From Pseudomonas sp. BCA17 (lineage in GTDB: Bacteria > Pseudomonadota > Gammaproteobacteria > Pseudomonadales > Pseudomonadaceae): a stretch of 64,000 bases of DNA. Below the pieces are notes generated by a model. It was not told the origin of the DNA and searched no databases. It saw only the letters and a list, made by a program, of their open reading frames with translations. The stretch is taken from the NCBI RefSeq assembly GCF_004519405.1, contig NZ_SGWI01000001.1, positions 124,001 through 188,000 of the forward strand, in the 5' to 3' direction. The translations under genes and the position numbers were made by a program. This document shows, in pieces, positions 18,272 to 27,166 of the stretch (positions are counted from its first letter, which is position 1; the number at the start of each line of letters is the position of its first letter).

Positions 18272-18430
18272 ATGGCTACCCCTGCATCCAGGTCACGTCC
18301 CCGTCCGCGACGCAGCCAGTTCGACAACAGCATCCAGTCGTTCGAACGTGAGGCCGCTGCGCTTGAACGGCAGTTGTTCAACGCAAGCACCAAAACCATT
18401 GAGCAGGCTTCACGGCAGCGGAAGGCCTGA
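18272..18430 (+). CDS. Small basic protein upstream of ZIP transporter
   Basis: Encodes 52 residues: a Pro/Arg-rich N-terminus (MATPASRSRPRPRRSQ) and a helical C-terminal half (FEREAAALERQLFNASTKTI). A ribosome site (GAGAGGTGAAAAC) precedes the ATG at 18272. Its stop codon overlaps the ATG of the ZIP gene by one base (TGATG), implying translational coupling. It matches no family I know; it could be a regulator or stabiliser of the transporter. Confidence 0.6.
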   Translation: MATPASRSRPRPRRSQFDNSIQSFEREAAALERQLFNASTKTIEQASRQRKA

Positions 18431-19353
18431 TGTCCGAGTCGAAAGTCAGCGCCCCATTGCGTAGCTGGATGAAACACGCGTCGAACCATGGATGGACAGG
18501 CACATTGTTCTGGTCGGTGTTGCTGGCCGTGACGGTTCTGCTGTTTGCCAGCGGCTACAGCGCTATCGTCGGTGCGGACAAGGCCAACTTGCGCCTCGCC
18601 CTGCTGGGCGGCTTGAGCGGGTTTGCAGCTACGGCCCTCGGTGCGGTCCTCGCGGTTGCCCTGCGCGAGATATCGACCCGCACCCAGGACGTCATGTTGG
18701 GTTTTGCAGCCGGGATGATGCTGGCCGCCAGCTCCTTTTCATTGATCCTCCCAGGGATCGCGGCTGCGCAAGAGATCAGTGGCAACCAGTTCATGGCGGC
18801 AAGCGTGGTGGTGGCGGGGCTGGCCCTGGGCGTGGCGCTGATGGTCGGGCTCGAGCGCTTTGTCCCCCACGAGCATGCCAGCACCGGCCGCAAGGGGCCT
18901 GATACCGAGCGCTTCAATCGGGTATGGCTGTTCGTGCTGGCCATCACGTTGCATAACTTGCCCGAAGGCATGGCGATTGGCGTCAGCTTCGCTCATGGCG
19001 ATCTGAATGTGGGCATGCCGCTGACCACGGCCATCGCCATTCAGGATATCCCCGAAGGCCTCGCGGTGGCCTTGGCCCTGCGTGTCACCGGTGTGTCCGC
19101 GTTCAAAGCGGCACTCATCGCGATAGGTTCGGGGCTGATGGAACCCATCGGCGCGGTAGTGGGTTTGGGCATTTCCAGCGGGTTTGCCCTGGGTTACCCG
19201 ATTGCGCTTGGCCTGGCGGCGGGGGCGATGATCTTTGTAGTGTCCCACGAGGTGATTCCCGAGACCCATCGCAACGGTCATGAAACGTCTGCAACACTTG
19301 GCCTGATGCTGGGTTTCGCGGTGATGATGTTTCTGGATACAGCCTTGGGTTAA
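18430..19353 (+). CDS. ZIP-family metal transporter
   Basis: Encodes 307 residues with about eight membrane segments. The two signature helices are present: HNLPEGMAIGVSF (His175, TM4) and QDIPEGLAVALAL (residues 205-210 and on, TM5), which line the metal site of ZIP proteins. The second has Gln-Asp where many ZIPs have His-Glu, a variation seen in the GufA-like branch. It probably imports zinc or another divalent metal. It is coupled to the 52-residue gene upstream and converges on the cyo operon. Confidence 0.88.
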   Translation: MSESKVSAPLRSWMKHASNHGWTGTLFWSVLLAVTVLLFASGYSAIVGADKANLRLALLGGLSGFAATALGAVLAVALREISTRTQDVMLGFAAGMMLAASSFSLILPGIAAAQEISGNQFMAASVVVAGLALGVALMVGLERFVPHEHASTGRKGPDTERFNRVWLFVLAITLHNLPEGMAIGVSFAHGDLNVGMPLTTAIAIQDIPEGLAVALALRVTGVSAFKAALIAIGSGLMEPIGAVVGLGISSGFALGYPIALGLAAGAMIFVVSHEVIPETHRNGHETSATLGLMLGFAVMMFLDTALG

Positions 19354-19443
19354 ACCCGTTGAATGCAAAACCCAATACGCCCCCCATGACGATGCCGGGC
19401 GTTGCCCGCTCCAGCCATGCCCGCATGGGGAATGCCATGCGTT

Positions 19444-19782
19444 TCAGTGCGCCAGCATCTTCAGGTGAATGCTGTTCATGATCCATAGCGATAACCCCAC
19501 CAGCAGCAAAATGATAACCGCCGTAAACACCAGCGCGACCAGGTTCCAGCGTTGCTCGGCGGCGGTATCCAGGTGCAGGAAATACTTGAAGTGGACGAAC
19601 ACCTGGACCACGCCGCTGACCACCACCAGCCAGGAAGTGGTGCTGCGGGGCAGGGTGGGGAAGATCACCATTCCGAACGGGATCAGTGTCAGCACCAGTG
19701 ACAACACGAACCCGACCAGGTAGATCCGGCTGTTGCCATGGCTGGAGCCGGCAGTACTCTTAACGTCACTTTGGTTATACAT
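19444..19782 (-). CDS. cyoD: Cytochrome bo3 ubiquinol oxidase subunit IV
   Basis: Encodes 112 residues with three membrane helices. SGVVQVFVHFKYFLHLD is the conserved helix-loop of this subunit. CyoD assists assembly of the CuB site in subunit I. It begins 1 nt past the cyoC stop. It is the last cyo gene here; no cyoE follows. Confidence 0.93.
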   Translation of the reverse strand: MYNQSDVKSTAGSSHGNSRIYLVGFVLSLVLTLIPFGMVIFPTLPRSTTSWLVVVSGVVQVFVHFKYFLHLDTAAEQRWNLVALVFTAVIILLLVGLSLWIMNSIHLKMLAH

Positions 19783-19783
19783 C

Positions 19784-20398
19784 TCAGACCACTCCCAACA
19801 GATAAACCACGGTGAACACGCAAATCCACACCACGTCGAGGAAATGCCAGAACAGGCTGAGGCAACTCAGTCGCGTCGCCTGTGTGGTGGTGATGCCTTG
19901 GCGACTGACCTGCCACATCAACACCGCCATCCACACGAGCCCCGTGGCGACATGCGCGCCGTGGGTGCCGACCAGAGTGAAAAACGCCGTGAGGAAAGCG
20001 CTGCGGCTCGGGCCATGGCCCTCGGCGATCAAGTGGTGGAACTCGTAGACCTCCATGCCAATGAATGCCAGACCCAGCCCGAACGTGATGCCCAGCCAGC
20101 GAATCAGCGCTTTTCGGTCATTGCGGTTCATTGCCAGCATCGCGTAGCCATAGGTGATGCTGCTGAACAACAGCAGCAGGGTCTCCATCAGCACATAGGG
20201 CACTTCGAAGATGTCGGCTGAAGAAGGTCCGCCAGCCACGCTGTCGCGCAGCACCGCATAGGTCGCGAACAATGTCGCGAACAGAATGCAGTCGGTCATC
20301 AGGTACACCCAGAAGCCGAAAATACGCATGGAACCGGCGTCTTCGTGGCCGTGGTCGTGGCTGTGGGCGATGTCTTTGTCCAATACGATGTCTGACAT
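19784..20398 (-). CDS. cyoC: Cytochrome bo3 ubiquinol oxidase subunit III
   Basis: Encodes 204 residues with five membrane helices, the haem-copper oxidase subunit III fold. [18 protein letters not shown] and [20 protein letters not shown] are diagnostic. I chose the ATG at 20398, which has GGAG five bases upstream; a GTG at 20404 overlaps the cyoB stop. It forms part of the quinol oxidase complex in the inner membrane. Confidence 0.93.
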   Translation of the reverse strand: MSDIVLDKDIAHSHDHGHEDAGSMRIFGFWVYLMTDCILFATLFATYAVLRDSVAGGPSSADIFEVPYVLMETLLLLFSSITYGYAMLAMNRNDRKALIRWLGITFGLGLAFIGMEVYEFHHLIAEGHGPSRSAFLTAFFTLVGTHGAHVATGLVWMAVLMWQVSRQGITTTQATRLSCLSLFWHFLDVVWICVFTVVYLLGVV

Positions 20399-20400
20399 GA

Positions 20401-22374
20401 TCACTCCTGCACCAGGTCGTTGAGCCTGGCGTGTTCGATCCGGGCCACTTCCTGCGCGGGGATGAAATAGTCGGTGTCTGCGTCATTGCTGCGAATGACC
20501 AGGGTCACGACCGTCGCCACCAAGCCCAAGATCGCCATCCACCAGATATGCCAGACCAGCGCGAAGCCGCAGACCAAGGTGAAACCGCTCATGATCAGGC
20601 CGGCGCTGGTATTGCGCGGCATATGGATTTGCCGATAGTCGGTCAGGCGCGTGACGCGGGTGCCGCGTTCTTTCATGGCCCAATACGCGTCCAGGTCATC
20701 GACCGTGGGTTGCTCGGCAAAGTTGTACAGTGGCGGCGGCGATGAGGTGGCCCATTCGAGCGTGCGGCCGTCCCAGGGGTCGCCGGTCTTGTCGCGATTC
20801 TTCGCGCGGTGCCTGATGCTCACATACAACTGCAATGCCTGACTGGCGACGCCGCACAGAATGATCCCCACACCGACCAACTCCAGCATCAGCCATGGGC
20901 GCCATTCCGGATTATTGAAGTGGTTGAGGCGCCGGGTCATGCCCATGAAACCCAGCATGTAGGAGGGCATGAACGCGAAGTAAAAGCCGATGATCCAGCA
21001 CCAGAACGAGATCTTGCCAAGCCGGTCGTTGAGGGTGAAACCGAAGGCCTTGGGAAACCAGTACGTCAGCCCGGCCATGTAGCCGAACACCGCGCCGCCG
21101 ATGATCACGTTATGGAAGTGCGCGATCAGAAACAGGCTGTTGTGCAGCAGGAAGTCCGCGCCCGGCACCGCCAGCAGCACGCCGGTCATGCCGCCGATGC
21201 TGAACGTCACGATAAAGCCGAGCGTCCACAGCATCGGTGTTTCAAAGCGGATGCGGCCTTTATACATTGTGAACAGCCAGGTGAAGATCTTCACCCCGGT
21301 CGGCACCGCGATGATCATCGTCATAATGCCGAAGAACGCATTGACGTTGCCGCCGGCGCCCATGGTGAAAAAGTGGTGCAGCCACACAATGAACGACAGC
21401 ACCGTAATCGCGATGGTCGCCCACACCAGTGAGGCATAGCCAAACAGGCGCTTGCGGCTGAAGGTCGCGGCGATTTCGGAGAAAATCCCGAACGCCGGCA
21501 GGATCAGGATGTACACCTCGGGGTGTCCCCACGCCCAGATGAGGTTGACGTACATCATCGGGTTGCCGCCGGCCTCATTTGTGAAAAAGTGCATGTCCAG
21601 GTAGCGGTCCAGCGACAGCATGAACAGCGTGGCGGTGAGGATCGGAAACGCCCCCAGTATCAGGATCGAGGTGCACAACGCCGTCCAGGTGAAAATCGGC
21701 ATCTTGAACAGAGTCATGCCCTTGGTACGCATTTTCAGGATGGTCACGAAGAAGTTCAGCCCCGTCAGCAACGTGCCTATCCCGGATATCTGCAGTGACC
21801 AGATGTAGTAGTCCACGCCCACGCCGGGGCTGTAGCCGATGCCGGATAAAGGCGGGTAGGCCACCCAGCCGGTCCGCGCGAATTCGCCCACGCCCAGGGA
21901 AATGTTCACCAACACCGCACCGACCACGAACAGCCAGAAACTCAACGCGTTAAGAAAGGGAAAGGCCACGTCCCGTGCGCCAATCTGCAACGGCACCACC
22001 ACGTTCATCAGGCCGACCACAAACGGCATCGCCATGAAGAAAATCATGATCACACCATGCGCCGTGAAAATCTGGTCGTAGTGTTCCGGCGGTAAATAGC
22101 CCGGCCCGCCGCTGGAGGCCATGGCTTGCTGGGTGCGCATCATGATCGCGTCGGAAAACCCACGCAGCAGCATGACCAGCGCGGCAATGATGTACATGCA
22201 GCCGATTTTCTTGTGGTCCACCGAGGTAAACCACTCGCGCCACAAGTAGCCCCAATAACCTTTCCAGGTCACCCAGGCAAATATACCGACGCCAATCAAG
22301 GCGACCACCGCCAGCGTGTACATGATGATGGGTTGTTCGGTCGGGACGGCGTCCCAGCTCAGTTTTCCAAACAT
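20401..22374 (-). CDS. cyoB: Cytochrome bo3 ubiquinol oxidase subunit I
   Basis: Encodes 657 residues, the haem-copper catalytic subunit. Key motifs are [18 protein letters not shown] (CuB His and the cross-linked Tyr) and [13 protein letters not shown] (the two other CuB histidines), with haem-ligand His residues in [11 protein letters not shown] and [10 protein letters not shown]. It reduces O2 to water with electrons from ubiquinol and pumps protons. The length matches E. coli CyoB. It is 1 nt from cyoA and abuts cyoC, a tightly packed operon. Confidence 0.97.
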   Translation of the reverse strand: MFGKLSWDAVPTEQPIIMYTLAVVALIGVGIFAWVTWKGYWGYLWREWFTSVDHKKIGCMYIIAALVMLLRGFSDAIMMRTQQAMASSGGPGYLPPEHYDQIFTAHGVIMIFFMAMPFVVGLMNVVVPLQIGARDVAFPFLNALSFWLFVVGAVLVNISLGVGEFARTGWVAYPPLSGIGYSPGVGVDYYIWSLQISGIGTLLTGLNFFVTILKMRTKGMTLFKMPIFTWTALCTSILILGAFPILTATLFMLSLDRYLDMHFFTNEAGGNPMMYVNLIWAWGHPEVYILILPAFGIFSEIAATFSRKRLFGYASLVWATIAITVLSFIVWLHHFFTMGAGGNVNAFFGIMTMIIAVPTGVKIFTWLFTMYKGRIRFETPMLWTLGFIVTFSIGGMTGVLLAVPGADFLLHNSLFLIAHFHNVIIGGAVFGYMAGLTYWFPKAFGFTLNDRLGKISFWCWIIGFYFAFMPSYMLGFMGMTRRLNHFNNPEWRPWLMLELVGVGIILCGVASQALQLYVSIRHRAKNRDKTGDPWDGRTLEWATSSPPPLYNFAEQPTVDDLDAYWAMKERGTRVTRLTDYRQIHMPRNTSAGLIMSGFTLVCGFALVWHIWWMAILGLVATVVTLVIRSNDADTDYFIPAQEVARIEHARLNDLVQE

Positions 22375-22375
22375 A

Positions 22376-23278
22376 TCAACGCTCCTCCGCCATCCGATTT
22401 TGAGCAGGGTTGCCCGTTTCGCTTGCTGTGGTGCGCCTGGCTTTATTCATCCCTTCGTATTTGTCGACGATGGCCTGGAACAACCCGTGGTGGACGCTTG
22501 CGTAGTACGTCACCTGATGGCCGAGGGTTGGCTTGGCCAGTTCGTTGTAGGTTTTAGTGTCGAGGGTTTGCGGCGCGCTTTTGACGGTGTTCACCCAGGC
22601 CTCGAATTCGGCGGGCGTAGTGGACAGGGTGTTGAAGTGCATATCGGAGAACCCGGGCCCGTTGTAATTCGCGGCAATCCCGGGAAATTTCCCGGTTTCG
22701 TTGGCGATCAGATGCAGCTTGGTCTGCATGCCGGCCATCGCGTAGATCTGGCCACCCAGCGCGGGAATGAAAAACGAAGTCATCGCGGCGTCGGAGGTGA
22801 CGGTAAAGCTGACCGGCGTATGCACCGGCAGCGCCAGCTCGTTCACCGTAGCGATGCCGAGGTCGGGGTAAATGAACACCCACTTCCAGTCCGTCGCCAC
22901 CACCTGCACATTCAGCGGCGGTACATCCGAGTCGAGCGGTCGATAGGGATCGAGTCGGTGTGTGGTTTCCCAGGTGACGACGCCAAGAATGATGATGATC
23001 ACCAGCGGCACGCCCCACACCACCGCCTCGATCTTGTGGGAGCTGGCCCAGTCCGGCGCATAGTCGGCGTTCTCGTTGGAAGCGCGATAGCGGTAGGCAA
23101 ACCAGAACATCATCACGATCACTGGGACGACGACGATCAGCATCAATGCCGTTGCCAGGATGATGAGGTTGCGCTCCTCGATCCCGACCTGGCCCTTCGG
23201 GTTGAACAGAATGAAGTTGCAGCCCGACAGAAGCAGGCTTGCAAAGGTGATGAATAGGCAACGCTTGAGCGTACGCAT
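22376..23278 (-). CDS. cyoA: Cytochrome bo3 ubiquinol oxidase subunit II
   Basis: Encodes about 300 residues. The start at 23278 is chosen because it gives a clean lipoprotein signal ([13 protein letters not shown], Cys20); a longer frame to 23320 would bury it. Two membrane helices precede a periplasmic cupredoxin-like domain ([30 protein letters not shown]) lacking the CuA cysteines, as in quinol oxidases. First gene of cyoABCD. Confidence 0.95.
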   Translation of the reverse strand: MRTLKRCLFITFASLLLSGCNFILFNPKGQVGIEERNLIILATALMLIVVVPVIVMMFWFAYRYRASNENADYAPDWASSHKIEAVVWGVPLVIIIILGVVTWETTHRLDPYRPLDSDVPPLNVQVVATDWKWVFIYPDLGIATVNELALPVHTPVSFTVTSDAAMTSFFIPALGGQIYAMAGMQTKLHLIANETGKFPGIAANYNGPGFSDMHFNTLSTTPAEFEAWVNTVKSAPQTLDTKTYNELAKPTLGHQVTYYASVHHGLFQAIVDKYEGMNKARRTTASETGNPAQNRMAEER

Positions 23279-23381
23279 CAGTGCTCTACCTCGACCAGAA
23301 ACGGAAGGCGCCAGGCTCATTCAACCAGGTGCGGCGCGTGTGGAGTGCAGCCACCGGACAGTGGCGCATCCGGGGTAGAGG

Positions 23382-23636
23382 TCAGGGTGATATCGGATCG
23401 CTGGCGGGAAAGCTTTCTTCCAATGCCTGATCGAGTTGCGAATCGCTGACCTTGCGCTGCGAGGTGGCCACGCTTTGCTCGCAGGTGCAATCCACCGCCG
23501 GGCAGGGCTGCCCGCCGGGATGCATATCGGCACAGGCCTGGCTGCAAAAGTCTGCGCCGTCACGCGGGTAGACGCGGTCGGAATAAAGCGTGCACGTGCA
23601 TGTCGAACAAGCGCATCTGAGGGAAGGTTCTGACAT
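23382..23636 (-). CDS. Pseudomonas-type metallothionein
   Basis: Encodes 84 residues from the ATG at 23636. Nine cysteines (positions 8, 10, 13, 15, 31, 35, 45, 50, 52) and His39 form the pattern CxCxxCxC...CxxxC...C....CxC of bacterial zinc/cadmium metallothioneins. The long non-metal-binding tail ending LEESFPASDPISP is characteristic of the Pseudomonas branch. It would bind and buffer Zn(II), Cd(II) or Cu(I) in the cytoplasm. It lies about 100 nt upstream of cyoA on the same strand, so partial cotranscription is possible. Confidence 0.92.
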   Translation of the reverse strand: MSEPSLRCACSTCTCTLYSDRVYPRDGADFCSQACADMHPGGQPCPAVDCTCEQSVATSQRKVSDSQLDQALEESFPASDPISP

Positions 23637-23934
23637 TTCTCGTCTCCTTGAAATTAACCGATAACGTCGCGCTGAAGCCCAAGCGCGTTTGCGGTTCACA
23701 CACTCTTCGAAAGGCGTTGAAATAGTTAGTTGTAATTAAAAACGCCTCGGGAGACGAGCGGTATAACTAGCGAAGCGGCGAGTTCCAGTGATCGGAAGTT
23801 TGTGAAAGCTCATGAACTATCCATCGGTGTCCGCTCGTCCAGCCTTTGCAATTTATCTCAAACTTCACGACGTGGGAGTTACTCACAACTACACGAGTCG
23901 ATGGCTCGTTAACTAACTCACGAGGTGAACTGAC
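23637..23934. other. Divergent intergenic region
   Basis: 298 nt between the metallothionein and KGG-repeat genes. It contains an AT-rich patch near 23725-23750. It presumably holds promoters for both; no gene is seen. Confidence 0.4.
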
Positions 23935-24240
23935 ATGGCTAACAAAGGCAACGAGAATCCAGGCAACTTTGCGAACGACCCAGAGAAAGCCTCCGAAGCA
24001 GGTCGTAAAGGTGGCCAGGCATCGGGCGGCAACTTTGCCAACGACAAGGAGCGTGCGGCCGAAGCTGGCAAGAAAGGCGGTGAAAACAGCCACGGTGGCG
24101 GGCGTCAAGCCAGCGAATCTTCGGGCTCCGGCGGGCAGGGCAGCGGCAGCGGCGGCAACTTTGCCCAGGACCGTGAGAAGGCGTCCGAGGCCGGCAAGAA
24201 GGGCGGAGAAAACAGCCACGGAGGTGGCCGTAAATCGTAA
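23935..24240 (+). CDS. KGG-repeat stress-induced protein
   Basis: Encodes 101 very hydrophilic residues in three degenerate copies of the KGG unit (GNFANDPEKASEAGRKGG, then a copy at about 32-49, then one at about 73-91), separated by a Ser/Gly-rich linker. This is the YciG/ConJ-like family of general stress proteins, intrinsically disordered and often induced by osmotic stress or stationary phase. The ribosome site GAGGTGA is 6 nt before the ATG. It typically neighbours DUF892 (YciE/F-like) genes, and a truncated one follows here. Confidence 0.9.
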   Translation: MANKGNENPGNFANDPEKASEAGRKGGQASGGNFANDKERAAEAGKKGGENSHGGGRQASESSGSGGQGSGSGGNFAQDREKASEAGKKGGENSHGGGRKS

Positions 24241-24253
24241 TGCGGGTTGAATG

Positions 24254-24290
24254 GATCAGGCCTCGTGATGTTGGCGAGGCCTGATCATCT
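24254..24290 (+). terminator. Terminator of the KGG gene
   Basis: GATCAGGCCTCG (24254-24265) pairs perfectly with CGAGGCCTGATC (24275-24286) across a 9-nt loop, followed by ATCTTTAATT. It is probably bidirectional, serving also the convergent DUF892 remnant. Confidence 0.85.
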
Positions 24291-24376
24291 TTAATTAGCT
24301 CAGCGTTTTATTGGTTCTGCGATAACTTTTATATATGTAACTAAGCATGCAGCCGGTTAAGACTGCGCACTTGAGT

Positions 24377-24630
24377 TTATTTTTTCGCTTCCAGCTCGGG
24401 GTCTTCGGATCGGGCGAGAAACGCCTCAGTAATTTCAGGCAGATGATCGAGAATCCATTTAGCCATTGCCTTTTCCTGCGGCAATATCTTCTCGCAGGCC
24501 GCTTGAGTCTGCTTATCGCCTGCGGCTTTCGCGGCGGCAATCAGCACCGTATAAGTTGCGATCTCGACGTTTTCAAACACGTAGCCGGCCATTGCGCCTT
24601 TGACCACTTCGTCGCTCATCAGCGAGCTCA
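24377..24630 (-). pseudogene. 5'-truncated DUF892 (YciE/F-like) gene
   Basis: The minus strand encodes the C-terminal half of a DUF892 ferritin-like protein: SDEVVKGAMAGYVFENVEIA, TYTVLIAAAKAAGDKQTQAA and PQEKAMAKWILDHLPEITEA. Complete family members have about 90 further residues before this point. Upstream of about 24630 the frame continues to 24712 (MLNAPLFLAMDTK...) with sequence unlike the family. The break lies about 90 nt from the end of the ABC-3C ATPase gene, so I infer that acquisition of the 24.6-30.2 kb segment removed the 5' half. Function is presumably lost. Confidence 0.7.
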
Positions 24631-24716
24631 AGCTTCCGGTTTGCCTAAGTTCGATGCAACTCAAGTGGATGCATTTGGTATCCATCGCTAAGAAGAGCGG
24701 CGCATTCAACATCTCG

Positions 24717-26681
24717 TCAGAACGTCACTTCACCCTTGAGTGGCCAGCCTTCAGGCACCAACGCCGGAGGTTTGCTCCAAGGTGCCTCGACCAGAGACTT
24801 CTGGAACCAGTCATCCCGTAGATTGGCGTGCTCGGTGATGATGATCTGGAAGCCTGGTACGTCTTCGACCGTGAACTGGTATAGCAGGTTGAACAGCTTG
24901 CGCACCGAATCCATGTCTGCATCGGATTGCTCAGTGTTCAATACCGTACCGTCGACCGCTTTGTACGACTCCTCTGAGGGGAAATACACTTGGGTCGGTT
25001 GATCGATCACCAAGAATCGCGGCATGGGTCGATTGCTCTTGACGCAGTACCAATGCAGGGCGAGCAGGGCAGAGAGATGATACGCCAGGTAGTTTTCGCC
25101 ACCGCCTGTCCGAGCCATCGGCACAGAGCGCTCAGGACGATCGAAAATGATGGTCAGCTTCTTCAGGTCGAATCGCGCCGGGTAGGCACTGAATTCAGAT
25201 TCGAAGCGTTTGTTGTACAGATTGAACTGTGCCGAGATGCTGTTCATGATCGATGCCAGGCGGTCGTCCACATCGACATCTGCCAGTGCCTTTTCAAGCT
25301 CCTGTACGCGCATTTCCCGACGACGATAGTCAGCCTCTTGCCGTTTTAGCGCATTGTCTGGGACGAAGCCCTCAAGGAAAAAACTGATGCGTCCCACCAC
25401 ATACTTGGCTGCGTCGCTTTGCTTCTGTGCGTTAGCCAGCACGGTATTGGCGGCGATGGCGGCTGTCAGCTCCGCTTCCTTCTCGACAATTGACTTGGTT
25501 GTGTCCTGAAGGCGTTGGTTTTCTTCCGCCAAGTAGCCCTGAATTTGCGGACGTTGCCCCATCACCGTCTGCATTTCTGCTTCCAGGGACGCCAGTTCAC
25601 CGATGAGCGCTTGGGCTATGGGGGTTTCCATGGCCAGGTTCTTTTCTGCGAAAGGCCACTGCCATTCGCCTGTTGTTGCATTCTTCGGAAGCGACTTGAT
25701 GGATAAGAGGCGGTCGATGTGTTCCGATGCCTCGCTCTGAAAGCCGCCGGCACGCCGTTCGAATATCTGGCCGGCTTCAATTTTGGATTTGATCTCGCGC
25801 TTGGTTTTCCTCAGCTTGGCCAGCTCAGTCTCCAACTTGGGGACCTTGTCCTCAGGCTGGGCGGGCGGTTTGGCGGGAGTCCACTGCGCTGCTGTTTTGA
25901 GGGCTGCAATGATCTCCTCGACCTCCCCAATGGAGGACTCTTGAGGGAGTATTCCTACCGCTTTGGCTTCAGTCAGTAGTGTGATGGCCTGGTTTCGGTT
26001 GTTGCCCACCGCTTGCTTTGCCTGCTCCAGCAGCTTTGCCTGGGCTCTTAGGTCTCGCTGGGCTGTCCGGAGCCTGGTCTGCAGCTCGTAACGCTCATTG
26101 GTTGAAGCGCCCAGCAGGATGGGAAGCGTATCTTTGATCGCCTGGGGTTGGAACGGCTCGTTCTGGCGATAGAAAAGCTGATCCTTATTGGTAACCAGGC
26201 CCTGCCTTTGGAACAGGTAGTAGTACGAATGCTTGATGGAGGCTTCGTAGCTATTACGCGTGTGCTCCTCCGCCACCTCTGTGCGGTTTTCCGGAATGCC
26301 AAGTTGACGTGACAGCAACGAGGTGACGGCGGTGTCGTCCGTGTTGACCACAAGCTCGGAAAACTCAGGGGGGGGCACAAACTCCCCGGTACGCGTCATA
26401 GCCAGGCTGCAGCTCGCGCCGCCTGACCGTGGGGCCGGCTTCGCGACCATGACCTGCACGTCCGGAAATTGATAGATCACTGCGAACCAAGACACCTTGT
26501 CCTGAATAACACCATCCGAAACGTTGAAGTTGGATTGGCCCATGCAGTATTCGATGATGTCCGAAAGGGCGGATTTACCTGTCGACGAGCGGCCCGTAAT
26601 GATGTTAAGTCCGTCGACTTCGAAGTTGACATCGCGTCGCTGGCCGTCGTGGCTGTATACATGGATGGAGCTGATTTTCAT
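24717..26681 (-). CDS. ABC-three-component system ATPase (DUF3732)
   Basis: Encodes 654 residues of an SMC/Rad50-like split ABC ATPase. Walker A is GRSSTGKS (residues 30-37). Long coiled-coil stretches run from about 185 to 300 and 370 to 480. The signature-like TGGGENYLAYHL (from about 525) and Walker B FLVIDQPTQ (Asp560) follow, with the switch His in ITEHANLRD (about 618). The residue after the Walker B Asp is Gln, not the catalytic Glu of most ABC ATPases; I recall this DQP motif as a DUF3732 trait. It is the last gene of a three-gene operon and starts inside the preceding gene's stop (4-nt overlap). In ABC-3C systems the ATPase is thought to sense nucleic acid or damage and control the effector; that role is predicted, not proven here. 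Confidence 0.88.
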   Translation of the reverse strand: MKISSIHVYSHDGQRRDVNFEVDGLNIITGRSSTGKSALSDIIEYCMGQSNFNVSDGVIQDKVSWFAVIYQFPDVQVMVAKPAPRSGGASCSLAMTRTGEFVPPPEFSELVVNTDDTAVTSLLSRQLGIPENRTEVAEEHTRNSYEASIKHSYYYLFQRQGLVTNKDQLFYRQNEPFQPQAIKDTLPILLGASTNERYELQTRLRTAQRDLRAQAKLLEQAKQAVGNNRNQAITLLTEAKAVGILPQESSIGEVEEIIAALKTAAQWTPAKPPAQPEDKVPKLETELAKLRKTKREIKSKIEAGQIFERRAGGFQSEASEHIDRLLSIKSLPKNATTGEWQWPFAEKNLAMETPIAQALIGELASLEAEMQTVMGQRPQIQGYLAEENQRLQDTTKSIVEKEAELTAAIAANTVLANAQKQSDAAKYVVGRISFFLEGFVPDNALKRQEADYRRREMRVQELEKALADVDVDDRLASIMNSISAQFNLYNKRFESEFSAYPARFDLKKLTIIFDRPERSVPMARTGGGENYLAYHLSALLALHWYCVKSNRPMPRFLVIDQPTQVYFPSEESYKAVDGTVLNTEQSDADMDSVRKLFNLLYQFTVEDVPGFQIIITEHANLRDDWFQKSLVEAPWSKPPALVPEGWPLKGEVTF

Positions 26682-27166
26682 GGTCGAATTCCAAAAGCGG
26701 TGTACACCGTAACCCTGTCTGCAATTTTAGCGAACTCTCTCCCCAGCAGAGCCGCTGCGCGTTGGCATGCCACTGATTCCTCGGTGCCCTCGATGTCTGC
26801 TTTAACCCTCCTGGCTTTCGGGAGAAATCGTCCGTGCGGGGTGACCTCGAAGCAGTCGGTGTAGTGCGCCAACGCAAATGCCTCGAACGTGAATGGCAGC
26901 ATCTCGGTTACCCGCTCGGCCAGCCCGATTTGCATCTGGGGGTACGTTTCCACCGTCTTGAGCAGGTAGCCCTTGTAGTGCTTGAGCAGCGCGCTTCGAG
27001 ATTCGTGATGGAGGCTCAGCGGCAATACAAGCAGTGACATCGAAAATGGCATCCCCTTGGGATCTACCACCGCATAGGCCTTGAGTGCACGCATCAGGAC
27101 TACCGCGCAGAAGGCAGGGTTGAACAGATTTTTGGTCTCAAACGGACGCTCATCCCAGCGCATCAT
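26678..27166 (-). CDS. ABC-three-component system middle component
   Basis: Encodes 162 residues. The N-terminus (RPFETKNLFNPAF) with helices such as CAVVLMRALKAYAVV and the downstream FSMSLLVLPLSLH are the pattern of the middle-component family that always lies between the ATPase and effector genes in ABC-3C operons. No enzyme motif is visible; it is thought to bridge the other two proteins. It overlaps both neighbours by 4 nt (ATGA), strong evidence for fixed stoichiometry and translational coupling. Confidence 0.82.
   Translation of the reverse strand: MMRWDERPFETKNLFNPAFCAVVLMRALKAYAVVDPKGMPFSMSLLVLPLSLHHESRSALLKHYKGYLLKTVETYPQMQIGLAERVTEMLPFTFEAFALAHYTDCFEVTPHGRFLPKARRVKADIEGTEESVACQRAAALLGREFAKIADRVTVYTAFGIRP

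Noticed and set aside
19115..19486. 123-codon minus-strand frame overlapping the ends of cyoD and the ZIP gene
   Set aside because: Its first 50 residues look protein-like (MRAWLERATPGIVMGGVLGF), but it begins inside cyoD and continues as Pro/Arg-rich antisense of the ZIP gene. At most a decayed remnant.
23935..24240. Direct repeats that might suggest a CRISPR or tandem-repeat array
   Set aside because: The repeats are in frame and encode KGG units of a known protein family; there are no spacers.
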